Shown here: piece after piece, positions 8,591-17,163 of the stretch
How positions within the stretch are numbered: position 1 is the first letter of the stretch
How the letters are laid out: every line of letters starts with the position of its first letter
Assembly (NCBI GenBank): GCA_002937455.1
Contig: PTJZ01000004.1
Coordinates: 171,298-235,297 of the forward strand
Reading direction: 5' to 3'
DNA length: 64,000 bases
DNA from: Alphaproteobacteria bacterium MarineAlpha11_Bin1
GTDB taxonomy: Bacteria; Pseudomonadota; Alphaproteobacteria; MPNO01; UBA830
Made by a program: the position numbers and the translations under genes
Notes under the pieces: generated by a model
The model's database searches: none
Told to the model about the DNA's origin: nothing
What the model saw: the letters and a program-made list of their open reading frames with translations, nothing else

Positions 8591-10306
8591 ATGGGGAAGC
8601 TCTATCTTAATGGTGTCGATGACAGATTCGATCCGGACACAGACCACGTAATCGGACCCTGGTGTCTGATTGGCAGTCGATGGATTGGCGACGATTGGTC
8701 TCGTTTCGATTTTGTCGAACCCTTCGAGCTTGCTGCTGACGAAGTGCGCGCCGCAGATGAGTGCGCCACGCTCATTAGATTTCACATAACCCGTCTTTCG
8801 ACCCAGCTGAACACGCAGCATAATAAAATGCGCGACATTTCTTTTTGGTGGACGCTGCTTACTCCTTGGCTCCAACATCTTGTCGAAGCTAGTTGGCGCC
8901 ACTGGGTGAGTGTTGAACAGTTTGTCGGGCGCCATCGAGGAGAAATACTGACTTACGATGTGCCTGCGACGCCGGAAAATTTCAATTTCGACTTCGCCGA
9001 TACCCGTGATTTCATCTATCGCGGATTGCGGTCTCCAGATGTTCTGTCCTGGATGATGGCAGATTTTCTGCGCGAACTTGGCCCGGATCACTGGACGAAA
9101 AGACCAATACCCGCGCCGGACTTCGTCAGCGGTAATGCCGCAACGATCTCTCCCCCGGCGCAAACGAGTGCGATCAAACAGGCCCTGCGCCGCTTTCTGG
9201 GTCGGTTGCCCGTAGCGAATGTGCCCGGAATGTCCCTCTCCAGTATTCCACTGTCGCTCTATGTTAATCTTTTGCCACGCCGAACCTGCGCCGAAGATTT
9301 CAAAGGGCTTCCTGCCGATGCGCCGCCAGACAGTTTCCCACCGGCCTATCTTAGCGCGCTGGAGACTCTCATCGATCAAACCATGCCGCGGTCTTTCACA
9401 AAAGATTTCAGAGCTTACGATACCCAGGCCGCAACCAGCCGGTATCGTTGCAAACGTCTTTTCGTCACTGCGCCGACCATCTTTGAAGATCGACAGACAT
9501 TCGAAATTGCCCACGCCTTGATGGCGGGCGAACGGGTTGTCAGAACCCAGCACGGTTCCGAATACGGAATCGTCGATGTGTTTAACATCGGCTGGATGAA
9601 CGAATATGTGAATGCCGCTTTTTTGTCTTGGGGCTGGTCGGGTCACAAAAATTTTCCGGGACGCTTCCTGCCCGTATCGTCCCCAATGCTGGCGGGATTG
9701 AGCGGAAGATACAAATGCCGGTCCAGACAAATCGTTCTCGTAAGTACGGCGGCGGTTCTGGTGCCATTCCGGATCGCTTCGGCGCAGAGACCGAGCACGA
9801 TGAGCGGGTACCGCTCCGACAAGGCGCTTTTTATCAAGGGGCTTGATGCCAGCGTACAACACGACCTAGTCTACCGGCCCTACAAACGCGGTCACACCGA
9901 CCTCCCGGACCAGGAATGGCTTGAACAGCATGTTGGCCCATTGGAAATACATACAGGCCCGTTAACGTCCTCGCTGTTGCGATCCCGCCTCACGGTTCTC
10001 GACCATCCCGGTACGACATTACATATCGCCATGGCCGCCAATGTCCCGACCGTGTGTTTTTGGCGACACGGTCTCTTTGCGCCCAGCGCCGAGGAAAAGC
10101 CGCTTTTTGACCTGCTGAAATCTGCAGGCATTCTCCATGAGGATCCCGAATCCGCAGCTGCACATATTAACGACATCGCCAATGATGTTTCTGTGTGGTG
10201 GCGTTCCGAAAAAACGCAAACGGCGCGCCGTACCTGGTCGGCGAAGCATGCCCACACCGATCGGATCTGGTGGTGGAGCTGGTTACGCGCTTTGGCCAAG
10301 ATATAG
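8591..10306 (+). CDS. LIC12162-family putative transferase
   Basis: A 571-residue protein matching the LIC12162 (TIGR04331) family of putative transferases found in surface-sugar loci. It has the family-like start HVIGPWCLIGSR, the central TQHGSEYG motif, and a C-terminal segment with VLDHPGTTLHIAMAANVPTVCFW that resembles the donor-binding end of GT-B glycosyltransferases. It is the only plus-strand gene in the first 14 kb. It is divergent from hisH and ends 10 bases from the convergent pseC stop. The ATG at 8591 follows an in-frame stop and a GAGG ribosome site. A role in transferring or handling the nonulosonate is plausible but not shown. A long antisense frame overlaps it and is a shadow. 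Confidence 0.85.
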   Translation: MGKLYLNGVDDRFDPDTDHVIGPWCLIGSRWIGDDWSRFDFVEPFELAADEVRAADECATLIRFHITRLSTQLNTQHNKMRDISFWWTLLTPWLQHLVEASWRHWVSVEQFVGRHRGEILTYDVPATPENFNFDFADTRDFIYRGLRSPDVLSWMMADFLRELGPDHWTKRPIPAPDFVSGNAATISPPAQTSAIKQALRRFLGRLPVANVPGMSLSSIPLSLYVNLLPRRTCAEDFKGLPADAPPDSFPPAYLSALETLIDQTMPRSFTKDFRAYDTQAATSRYRCKRLFVTAPTIFEDRQTFEIAHALMAGERVVRTQHGSEYGIVDVFNIGWMNEYVNAAFLSWGWSGHKNFPGRFLPVSSPMLAGLSGRYKCRSRQIVLVSTAAVLVPFRIASAQRPSTMSGYRSDKALFIKGLDASVQHDLVYRPYKRGHTDLPDQEWLEQHVGPLEIHTGPLTSSLLRSRLTVLDHPGTTLHIAMAANVPTVCFWRHGLFAPSAEEKPLFDLLKSAGILHEDPESAAAHINDIANDVSVWWRSEKTQTARRTWSAKHAHTDRIWWWSWLRALAKI

Positions 10307-10316
10307 CCGGTCATCG

Positions 10317-11516
10317 TCAATCCAAAACGTCCGAGAGTGCTTCAACGACGCGATCCACATCAGCGCTATCCATTGCCGGGAAAAGGGGAAGCGACAAACA
10401 CCCTTCGTAATAACGCTCGGCGCCCGGCAAAGACTGAAGTCCATACCGTCGGCGATAGAACGGCTGCAGGTGTAATGGAATATAGTGAACCTGTGTCCCG
10501 ACACCCCGATCGCGCAGCTGGTGCATCACCGTCGCACGGTCAAGTCCAGCCCGATTGAAATCAACCAAAATTGTATAGAGATGCCAGCAGGGTGCCATAT
10601 CGGGCATCAGTTTGATTCGGTGCGCGGGAAGGTTTTCCCAGTCGATCTGCTGATCGTATTGCGCCGCCAGTGCACGGCGTTGCGCGACGAACCGATCGAG
10701 CTTCTTCAGCTGGCTATTTCCGAGTGCGCAATGAATATCGCTGACTCGATAGTTGAGACCGATTTCCGGCATTTCATAATACCACGGATTCACGCCACGA
10801 TTCCCATCGAAGGCCTGCTCAGTCAGTTCGAATGCATCCGCGTCACGGACCATCCCATGGCTGCGCAATTGACGGAGCCTGTCCGCAATTTCCGGGTCGC
10901 GGGTCGTGACAGCCCCACCCTCTCCCATGGCGATCGTTTTGACCGGATGGAACGAAAAAGTCGCCATGTCCGAATGGGCACCATCGCCGACGCGATGATC
11001 CTGATAACTCGATCCCAGCGCATGGCAGGCATCCTCGATAACACGGCAACCGCGCTGAGCGGCGATCTCGGCGATAGCTTCCATGTCAACCATCTGTCCG
11101 CCGACATGGACCGGAAACACCGCTTGGACATCGGCACCGGTCTGTCCCGCCCGGGAAAGCGCCTCTTCGAAATCTGAAGGCCGCATCAGGCCATTTTCAG
11201 GATCGACATCGGCGAAAATCACCTCTGCGCCGGCGAGGATGGCCACATTGGCTGCTGCCAGAAAGGTAATTGATGGAACAATCGTGGTTGTCCCCGGCGC
11301 GACACCCGCAGCAAGAGCCGTCATATGCAGTGCCGCCGTGCCGCTCGAACAGGCGACCGCATGCGCGACATTGCAGGCCTCGGCAAAGCTCTCTTCGAAT
11401 GTTGCAACCGCAGGGCCGGTCGTCAGGAAATCTCCACGCAATACTGCTGTAACCGCGGCGATATCATCATCGTCGATCGACTGTTTGCCGTAAGGAAGAA
11501 CAGTGGATTTTTCCAT
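10317..11516 (-). CDS. pseC: PLP aminotransferase PseC (UDP-4-keto-6-deoxy-AltNAc C4 aminotransferase)
   Basis: DegT/DnrJ/EryC1-family aminotransferase of 399 residues from the ATG at 11516. It has LPYGKQSIDDDDI at the N-terminus (typical of PseC), CSSGTAALH for phosphate binding, VIEDACHALGS (the PLP-stacking Asp region), and the Schiff-base lysine in SFHPVKTIAMGEGG (K193). It converts the PseB product to the 4-amino sugar using glutamate. The gene lies 14 bases after pseB. A start 60 bases upstream is open but would overlap pseB and lacks family similarity. Confidence 0.93.
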   Translation of the reverse strand: MEKSTVLPYGKQSIDDDDIAAVTAVLRGDFLTTGPAVATFEESFAEACNVAHAVACSSGTAALHMTALAAGVAPGTTTIVPSITFLAAANVAILAGAEVIFADVDPENGLMRPSDFEEALSRAGQTGADVQAVFPVHVGGQMVDMEAIAEIAAQRGCRVIEDACHALGSSYQDHRVGDGAHSDMATFSFHPVKTIAMGEGGAVTTRDPEIADRLRQLRSHGMVRDADAFELTEQAFDGNRGVNPWYYEMPEIGLNYRVSDIHCALGNSQLKKLDRFVAQRRALAAQYDQQIDWENLPAHRIKLMPDMAPCWHLYTILVDFNRAGLDRATVMHQLRDRGVGTQVHYIPLHLQPFYRRRYGLQSLPGAERYYEGCLSLPLFPAMDSADVDRVVEALSDVLD

Positions 11517-11530
11517 CCGGGATTCGGCGC

Positions 11531-12541
11531 CTAACTGTTCTCGATGAGTTGACGCATGCCGGCGGCATCGAGCCATTCGGTGTTGTTGTCGCTTGCATAT
11601 CGGAAGTCTTCTGTCACCCGGCGGCCTTCTTTAACAAGATGGCCATTGGCTTCCCACCAGTTAAAAGCGGGCTCGATAACATAGCTGTCTTTGAGCTCCA
11701 CCGTGTAGCGGGCATCGTCTTCGGTAATCAGCGCTTCATGAAGTTTTTCCCCCGGGCGAATACCGATCGTTTCCTGCTCTAGATCGGGCGCGATACACGA
11801 CGCGAGCGTACTCACGCTCATGCTCGGTATCTTGGGGACAAAGATTTCTCCGCCCGACATACGCGACAGGCTGGAGAGAACGAATTCGACACCCTGATCG
11901 AGGCTGATCCAGAAACGGGTCATCCGGGGATCCGTCACCGGGAGCTTCTTTACACCTTTTGCGACCAGCCGGTTATAAAGCTCGACCACGCTTCCCCGGC
12001 TGCCGATAACGTTCCCATAACGGACGACAGAAAAACGTGTCCCATCCTGTCCGCTCAGATTGTTTGCAGCGACAAAGATTTTGTCGGCGGCGAGCTTGGA
12101 GGCACCATATAGATTTGTTGGATTAACCGCCTTGTCAGTCGACAGCGCGAGGACGTTTTTAACGTCCGTCTGAAGTGCAGCATTGACGATATTTTCGGCG
12201 CCGATGACATTCGTACGGATGCATTCAAATGGATTGTATTCGGCCGCCGGCACTTGTTTCAATGCCGCGGCATGAACAACTGTATCTATTCCCCGGAATG
12301 CCATCGTTAGGCGCTGCAAGTCTCGTACATCGCCTAAAAAATATCTAATACAAGGGTGTTTCTCGGTCGGAAATTCAGAGGCCATATCGTGCTGTTTCAG
12401 TTCGTCCCGCGAGAAAACGATCAGACGCTCTGGATTATATTCTTCCAGAACGTTCTTGATAAACCGTTTTCCGAAAGAACCGGTGCCGCCTGTAACAAGT
12501 ACGGACCGACCGTGGAATGCTGTTTTATCTCTATTTCCCAT
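11531..12541 (-). CDS. pseB: UDP-GlcNAc 4,6-dehydratase (inverting) PseB
   Basis: First enzyme of pseudaminic acid synthesis, a 336-residue extended SDR of the FlaA1/PseB type. The NADP loop TGGTGSFG lies at 17-24, and SRDELKQHDM follows the second strand as in PseB. The catalytic set is STDKAVNPTNLYGASK, giving Asp136/Lys137 and Tyr145/Lys149. It removes water from UDP-GlcNAc and inverts C5. It is the promoter-proximal gene of the operon, with a GGAT element before the ATG and an inverted repeat about 20-50 bases upstream. Confidence 0.94.
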   Translation of the reverse strand: MGNRDKTAFHGRSVLVTGGTGSFGKRFIKNVLEEYNPERLIVFSRDELKQHDMASEFPTEKHPCIRYFLGDVRDLQRLTMAFRGIDTVVHAAALKQVPAAEYNPFECIRTNVIGAENIVNAALQTDVKNVLALSTDKAVNPTNLYGASKLAADKIFVAANNLSGQDGTRFSVVRYGNVIGSRGSVVELYNRLVAKGVKKLPVTDPRMTRFWISLDQGVEFVLSSLSRMSGGEIFVPKIPSMSVSTLASCIAPDLEQETIGIRPGEKLHEALITEDDARYTVELKDSYVIEPAFNWWEANGHLVKEGRRVTEDFRYASDNNTEWLDAAGMRQLIENS

Positions 12542-12691
12542 TTTATATCCGTTATATCTGGGCCTTATGCAGATTTATTATGCTGCCCAGGGCCTCGGCG
12601 ATCAGTTAGCAGGCTCAGAATTTTCCACGCTACCGCACGACGGGTGCCATGCGACAGCCGCATAAATTGATTGAAACCACCAAATCAGCGC
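12542..12691 (-). promoter_or_regulatory. Operon leader between the RfaH-like gene and pseB, with inverted repeat
   Basis: A 150-base gap read on the minus strand before pseB. It contains a 6-bp perfect inverted repeat, CTGGGC at 12558-12563 and GCCCAG at 12585-12590, with a 21-base A+T-rich loop. There is no T-tract, so it is not a clear terminator. Because the gene just upstream codes for an RfaH/NusG-like factor, a paused-polymerase leader element here would make sense; this is inference. I could not recognise a canonical ops sequence. Confidence 0.35.
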
Positions 12692-13195
12692 TTAGCCGAA
12701 GACTTCAATCGTATCCACGGGGACGGTGGTGCGTACCCTCCGCCCCATAAGCTCAAGCAGAACGATAACGCGTTCGTCATCGGTCCTACCCTCGAATAGG
12801 CCTATGCGATCGACCATCGCTCCAGCCGTTATCTGAACGGTGTCCCCGCTACTCAACTTCATGCGCTTGCCGGGGCTTACTTGGCCGGTCGCATTTTCCG
12901 CATCTCTAATTTCTTCTACGATACCGTCCGGTACCGGCGCGGGGCTTTCTTGATGACAAATCATATAGAGGACGCCAATAGTTGACATGATTTTGCGCCA
13001 GGGCTCTGCGTCGAGGTCTAGACTGACAAATAGATATCTTGGGAACAGCGGGCGTGGGCGCCAGCTTACTTTCCGGGCATGACTGATCCGACGAGAATAG
13101 AGAGGCAGGTAGACGGAAAAGCCCTGGCGTTCCAGATGGTGCCGTGCTTTCTGCTCCCCGTTTGCGTGGGTATGAACTACATACCAGCGTTTCAT
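12692..13195 (-). CDS. RfaH/NusG-like transcription antiterminator
   Basis: A 167-residue NusG-family protein. The NGN domain (about 1-100) begins with WYVVHTHANGEQKA and contains the family-typical LFPRYLFVSLDL. The C-terminal KOW domain (about 110-167) contains SSGDTVQITAGAMVDRIGLFEG. Specialised NusG paralogues placed at the head of polysaccharide operons (RfaH, LoaP and similar) let RNA polymerase read through long gene sets. Here it precedes a run of about 10 genes and ends about 150 bases before pseB. It starts 3 bases after the winged-helix regulator gene, so the two are co-transcribed. Confidence 0.9.
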   Translation of the reverse strand: MKRWYVVHTHANGEQKARHHLERQGFSVYLPLYSRRISHARKVSWRPRPLFPRYLFVSLDLDAEPWRKIMSTIGVLYMICHQESPAPVPDGIVEEIRDAENATGQVSPGKRMKLSSGDTVQITAGAMVDRIGLFEGRTDDERVIVLLELMGRRVRTTVPVDTIEVFG

Positions 13196-13198
13196 CGC

Positions 13199-13888
13199 CT
13201 AATCTTCTGCGAATTTCGGTTGTTCGCGTGAAATATTGAGCAGCGCTATCGTCAGAATACGGTCGGCGGGGACACTCTTGCTAAGCCGATCGAATATTTC
13301 CTGTGGCCTACTAGTGTCCGTCACTAAGACAGCTTTCACCTTATTCCCAAGATCGGACAGGTTAGCTGCGACCGGCAGTCCAACATATTCCGCCCGTCCA
13401 GAATCGTCGTCGGATAATGTCATGTCGTCGACAATGCCCACAATTTCGATATTATTTTCGCGGGCACACAGCGTCGCGATTTCCGTTACGTCGCTGCAAC
13501 CGGCAAGTGCTACGCGCTCCCAGCCTTTTTCTGCGCACATAGCAAAAACATCAGAGCATTGCCGTCGTGCTTGCCGAAAGAAATTGAAAGAATTCAAAAG
13601 ATAAGTGGATGTCAGCCTACTTTTTTCAGCGAATCCACTGGGTGTCAGATAGTAGGCGTAGCGATTGCGCGGCGCCTGATTAACTTTGATCAGGCCCTTG
13701 CGGACGCAGCGCTTGAGGTAGGCGTTTGCAAGGCCGAGGGCAATATCCAGATCGCGGGCAATCGAGCGTTGCGTGACAGCGCTATTTTCCCCCACCGCAT
13801 TGAGCAATCCAAGGGTGATTTCGATTTCAGACCCATCGCCTGCGGGGCGACTTTGTCTCGTCTCAAGTTTTTCTGTGTTCTGTATCAT
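13199..13888 (-). CDS. Winged-helix transcriptional regulator with C-terminal Rossmann-like domain
   Basis: About 229 residues from the ATG at 13888. An in-frame ATG at 13930 would add 14 residues. The N-terminal part carries a MarR-like winged helix (ITLGLLNAVGENSAVTQRSIARDLDIALG, with LIKVNQAPRNRYAYYLTPSGFAEKSR as the wing region). After a basic helix, residues from about 120 form an alternating beta/alpha domain (RVALAGCSDVTEIATL, IVGIVDDM, KAVLVTDTSRPQEIF), probably a small-molecule or nucleotide-sugar sensor. Its position directly before the antiterminator suggests control of the glycan locus. Ligand unknown. Confidence 0.8.
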   Translation of the reverse strand: MIQNTEKLETRQSRPAGDGSEIEITLGLLNAVGENSAVTQRSIARDLDIALGLANAYLKRCVRKGLIKVNQAPRNRYAYYLTPSGFAEKSRLTSTYLLNSFNFFRQARRQCSDVFAMCAEKGWERVALAGCSDVTEIATLCARENNIEIVGIVDDMTLSDDDSGRAEYVGLPVAANLSDLGNKVKAVLVTDTSRPQEIFDRLSKSVPADRILTIALLNISREQPKFAED

Positions 13889-13930
13889 GACTTTATCGGA
13901 TTTGATATATCGTTCGTGTAATGAACGCAA

Positions 13931-14072
13931 CGAAATATTGTTTATTTTGAATGTATACCGTGTCGATGTGGTGCAGAACCGACCTCACAGGGCGGTATGT
14001 TCACACTATGAATCCTACTTCAATTCATGGTAATTCAGTGTACTAGATCTTTTTTCTTGGGTAGATGACGAA
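13931..14072. promoter_or_regulatory. Divergent A+T-rich intergenic region
   Basis: About 140 bases between the winged-helix regulator (minus) and the APS-kinase-like gene (plus). The region is A+T rich and must hold the promoter for the regulator and antiterminator pair. No clear operator repeat was seen. Base composition changes from here toward the right. Confidence 0.3.
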
Positions 14073-14588
14073 TTGATTAAACAGCCCGATACAATCTGGA
14101 TAATCGGCCCTCCCTGCGTTGGAAAGACCACCCTTGCCCGACTTGTGGTCACCCATTGTAGAAAAAGGAAACTTCCTGCTATGCTTTTGGATGGAGATGA
14201 AATTCGCAAGATCCATGATACCAGCCTCGGATATGATCCTGCGTCCCGACGAAAGCAAACCTTGCGTGTTCAGAAGTTGACGCGATGGGTGCTTAACCAA
14301 GATGTTCTGCCGATTATTGCGATCATCCACCCGTTTCAGGATGATCGAGTCGCATGCCGTGAGATGTTTTCTGGGTATTTCGAAGTTTCTTTGTCATGTG
14401 GAATAAAAGAGCGTATTCGTCGGGACACCAAAAAGCTTTATCTACCCGCGCTACGCCGCGAAAAAAGCCATGTGGTAGGAGTGGACATACCCTTTGAAGA
14501 TCCCGTCACTGCAGATCTCGAACTCGATACTGGTGAATCTAACCCGCAAGAACTTCTTCAGGCGGTGCTGGCGAAGACCGGGTTATAG
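14073..14588 (+). CDS. APS-kinase-like (CysC-type) P-loop kinase
   Basis: A 171-residue homologue of adenylyl-sulfate kinase. The Walker A is GPPCVGKTT (about residues 12-20), followed by LLDGDEIRK, the DGD segment of CysC, and DPASRRKQTLRVQKL. The family SPF-R motif is replaced by IIHPFQDDR, the same change as in the second copy at 24180-24746. CysC makes PAPS from APS. No ATG or GTG is available after the in-frame stop at 14031, so a TTG at 14073 is the only ordinary start. It stands alone on the plus strand. The activity may be PAPS synthesis or phosphorylation of another small hydroxyl compound. Confidence 0.8.
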   Translation: MIKQPDTIWIIGPPCVGKTTLARLVVTHCRKRKLPAMLLDGDEIRKIHDTSLGYDPASRRKQTLRVQKLTRWVLNQDVLPIIAIIHPFQDDRVACREMFSGYFEVSLSCGIKERIRRDTKKLYLPALRREKSHVVGVDIPFEDPVTADLELDTGESNPQELLQAVLAKTGL

Positions 14589-14730
14589 ATGCTAACCGTT
14601 ACTGGATGCAGCTTTCGTCGATGTTAATATATTAGCAGGCGCCGGGCCCTCTGCGAAATAATCGTTGGGTCGGGCAGAGATTTCCTCAGACTAACGATGA
14701 TGCCCCAAGAGCGTTGATTGCATGACATTT
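14589..14730. other. Convergent gap, no gene seen
   Basis: 142 bases between the ends of the APS-kinase-like gene and the phosphonate dioxygenase gene. No hairpin with a T-tract could be identified, although a bidirectional terminator would be expected here. Confidence 0.3.
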
Positions 14731-16092
14731 TTATTCATTTATGGGGGTCCAAGTCGACGTGTCGTGACGACCGCGTCTTAATGCGCCGGGGACATCAAAA
14801 GTGTTACTCATCTCGTAATGATCAAGATACGTAGTTCCCTCGCCGTTCCCCATTTTAATGAGGGATCCGTTTCCAAAAAACCCACAGCGAACATACGCGT
14901 TAACCCAAAGCGTATCGCGGTCGGCAAGAGATTGTTCAGCAACCGCACCATCGGGCATTTCCCAGCGAAAAATCGGATTTCCTCCGGTCACCATATAGTG
15001 TGTGACGCTATGATCCATCAGATCCAAATCGCCTTTAGTTTCTGGTTTATCAACCTTAAAAAACAGGCCCATTAAATCTGGGTGCTGGGGTGAGACTGAC
15101 ATTGACGCTACTGTGTAGGATTTAAAACGGCGTATAGAAGCCCTTGAATCTTGGACGGTACACCAGGATCTACCAATCCTGTCTACATTTTTGACATTTG
15201 GCATAAGAAGACGGTAATCGCACCCGAGGAGAAGAGCGATTTTTTTTAGACCGTCTGTCGACAGCGCTGTAGAGTCGCCGCCTAAAAATGAAGGAATAGA
15301 ATTGTCTCCCACGCCAACCCGTTTACCGAGGGTTTCAGCATCGTATCCATGTCGTTCCATAAGCGTTCTAAGCGCGAAGCCCCCAAAAGCATCCTCGTTG
15401 ATAGTGGAGAGCATGTTTTCGTATGATTTATCAGACCAAGCATTTGATACGTTCACGAACGATTCCAGATTGGACTTGATAGTATAGGATAGAATTTGGG
15501 TGGGTTCGTTACTATGGCGAGCGTATGTGTGTGGGCAGTAAGGAGGTTCGAGGTAGGAGTCACCTAGTATCCAGTCTGAATCTTCTTCCTTATTGGCATA
15601 GAACGGGTGGTAAGTATCTTCGGTCGGTTTCTCGGACCATAACCCTTGGATATGCCCAGGCCCTAAATTGATGGTTATTGCTGGTTCTAAGTGGCCGTTG
15701 TTTTGGGTCGGTATCTGGTCAGGCGGACATAGAATGTCGATCAAAACTGGTGCGATAAAGCCTTGGGGCGCTGGCAGGCTATAGTAGTTGTAGAAATGAA
15801 TGCCCCCACGTTGGATCTCTCGGCAGGTTGCTAAAACTTCTTCTTTCGACATATAGATGACATCTGGAGCCGCTTGGTTTTCGAAAACAAGATCTCCGAT
15901 CCCAATGTTTAACACATCAGCAATTCTCGAGGTCTCATCCGCAGATATTCGTTTGTTGGCTTGGCCAACGGCAAGGTCAGAAATAACCGTAAAATCAACA
16001 TCGCTGCGCTTTGCGACCATCTTGGGGGTCATTTTGCGTGCGTTCATCCAATGCATCAGCCGATAGGCGTCGATTTCAACTTCGCTCGTCAT
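14731..16092 (-). CDS. 2-hydroxyethylphosphonate dioxygenase-like enzyme (HEPD/MpnS family)
   Basis: A 453-residue iron enzyme with the tandem HTH-cupin layout of HEPD (PhpD). The N-terminus reads HWMNARK with the substrate lysine at 20. Then come QRGGIHFYNYY (Arg95, Tyr103), NNGHLEPAI (Asn131, His134) and SYLEPPYCPH (Glu182, His188). These match the PhpD phosphonate contacts and its 2-His-1-Glu iron ligands. The second half repeats a helix-turn-helix (about 250-295) and a degenerate cupin. HEPD cleaves 2-hydroxyethylphosphonate to hydroxymethylphosphonate and formate with O2; MpnS instead yields methylphosphonate. It lies 66 bases after phnE in a phosphonate importer operon. Specificity between HEPD and MpnS is inferred. 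Confidence 0.88.
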   Translation of the reverse strand: MTSEVEIDAYRLMHWMNARKMTPKMVAKRSDVDFTVISDLAVGQANKRISADETSRIADVLNIGIGDLVFENQAAPDVIYMSKEEVLATCREIQRGGIHFYNYYSLPAPQGFIAPVLIDILCPPDQIPTQNNGHLEPAITINLGPGHIQGLWSEKPTEDTYHPFYANKEEDSDWILGDSYLEPPYCPHTYARHSNEPTQILSYTIKSNLESFVNVSNAWSDKSYENMLSTINEDAFGGFALRTLMERHGYDAETLGKRVGVGDNSIPSFLGGDSTALSTDGLKKIALLLGCDYRLLMPNVKNVDRIGRSWCTVQDSRASIRRFKSYTVASMSVSPQHPDLMGLFFKVDKPETKGDLDLMDHSVTHYMVTGGNPIFRWEMPDGAVAEQSLADRDTLWVNAYVRCGFFGNGSLIKMGNGEGTTYLDHYEMSNTFDVPGALRRGRHDTSTWTPINE

Positions 16093-16158
16093 GTTTTGAC
16101 TTTCAAATTTTGTGTTTGTTAGTGATCAAAGCTAAATCCTAGTTTTTGAGCTACCTTC

Positions 16159-17163
16159 TCAGATCAGTCGGGTGCGTATGCGTTGAGTTATAACTTCGAG
16201 GAGCACAACTGTAATGAAGATAACCAGAAGAATTGTTGCTACGTGATCATAGTCGAATAGATCCCAGCGGCCCTTTAATTCGGTACCTATGCCCCCTGCC
16301 CCTACAACGCCGAGAACAGTCGCCGTTCGAATGTTCCTCTCTAGGATATACTGTATGTAGGCGTAATACTGCGGGAGTACTTGGGGGATAACGGCGTAGC
16401 GCAGGACTTTGATAAGGTTCGCGCCTGTCCCTCTGAGAGCGACCTGTGGCCCCGGGTCTGCATTCTCAATCTCGTCCGCGAAAAATTTTCCAAGGAAGCC
16501 ACTCGTGTGCAATGCTAGTGCTATAATTCCGGCGACTGGGCCAAAGCCGTACATCAGCACGAAAAACAAGGCGAGTATTAGTTCAGGCATGGCGCGGTTA
16601 AAGCTGCAAATAGCTCTTGCGATTTGATATCCAGCTCTATGAGGTGAGTAGTTTTTGGCGCCGAAAAACGCCAATGGCATCGAGAGCAAAATAGAAAACA
16701 CGGTCCCCCAAATCGCAATCTCAATGGTCTCCCACATCTTTATGAGTACCTTCACCAAGTAACCGGCAGGTTTTACTAAAAATTCTGATTGCGTCTCAGT
16801 ATATTTTTCTTCAATCGCGCTGTATTCGCGTTCCACTCTGGTTTCGACATAAGAAAACAAGGGAAGGGCATCTCGGTTAAAGTTCTCAATACGATTTGTC
16901 TCTTGGATCGTTGAGATTTGGAGTGGAAAAGCCTTGTCGATAAAGTTGCCCCCTCCGTTCAAAACCTTTGACTCGTTGAATCCAAATAGCCCGGTTATCG
17001 CTCGGCTAGTTTCAGAGGCAGCTCGATCTAGTTCTACATTCTTTGCTGAAAATGCAGCTAAAACTGCCACAACGAAGAGAATTCCGACCGTAAGGGGGGT
17101 GATCGTACGATGAAGAGCCCATGTTTCGGAGGGGCGATAGTCTTCATCGGCGCGGCCAGTCAT
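16159..17163 (-). CDS. phnE: Phosphonate ABC transporter permease PhnE
   Basis: A 334-residue inner-membrane permease with a first transmembrane helix near residues 22-43 and further helices from about 145 onward. The EAA-type cytoplasmic loop GTGANLIKVLRYAVIPQVLPQYYAY is followed by RTATVLGVVGAGGIG, as in PhnE/PtxC. An unusually long extracytoplasmic segment (about 45-130) separates the first helix from the core. The start overlaps the phnC stop by ATGA. With PhnC and PhnD it would import phosphonate or a related phosphorus compound such as phosphite. Confidence 0.93.
   Translation of the reverse strand: MTGRADEDYRPSETWALHRTITPLTVGILFVVAVLAAFSAKNVELDRAASETSRAITGLFGFNESKVLNGGGNFIDKAFPLQISTIQETNRIENFNRDALPLFSYVETRVEREYSAIEEKYTETQSEFLVKPAGYLVKVLIKMWETIEIAIWGTVFSILLSMPLAFFGAKNYSPHRAGYQIARAICSFNRAMPELILALFFVLMYGFGPVAGIIALALHTSGFLGKFFADEIENADPGPQVALRGTGANLIKVLRYAVIPQVLPQYYAYIQYILERNIRTATVLGVVGAGGIGTELKGRWDLFDYDHVATILLVIFITVVLLEVITQRIRTRLI

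Noticed and set aside
8474..9862. Long minus-strand open frame of 462 codons
   Set aside because: It is antisense to the LIC12162-family gene, shows no recognisable motif, and is rich in Arg and Gln as expected of a shadow frame.
14731..16092. The dioxygenase as an ordinary XRE-family cupin regulator
   Set aside because: The N-terminal helix-turn-helix looks like a regulator, but the full iron triad and phosphonate-binding residues of HEPD are conserved over the whole length.
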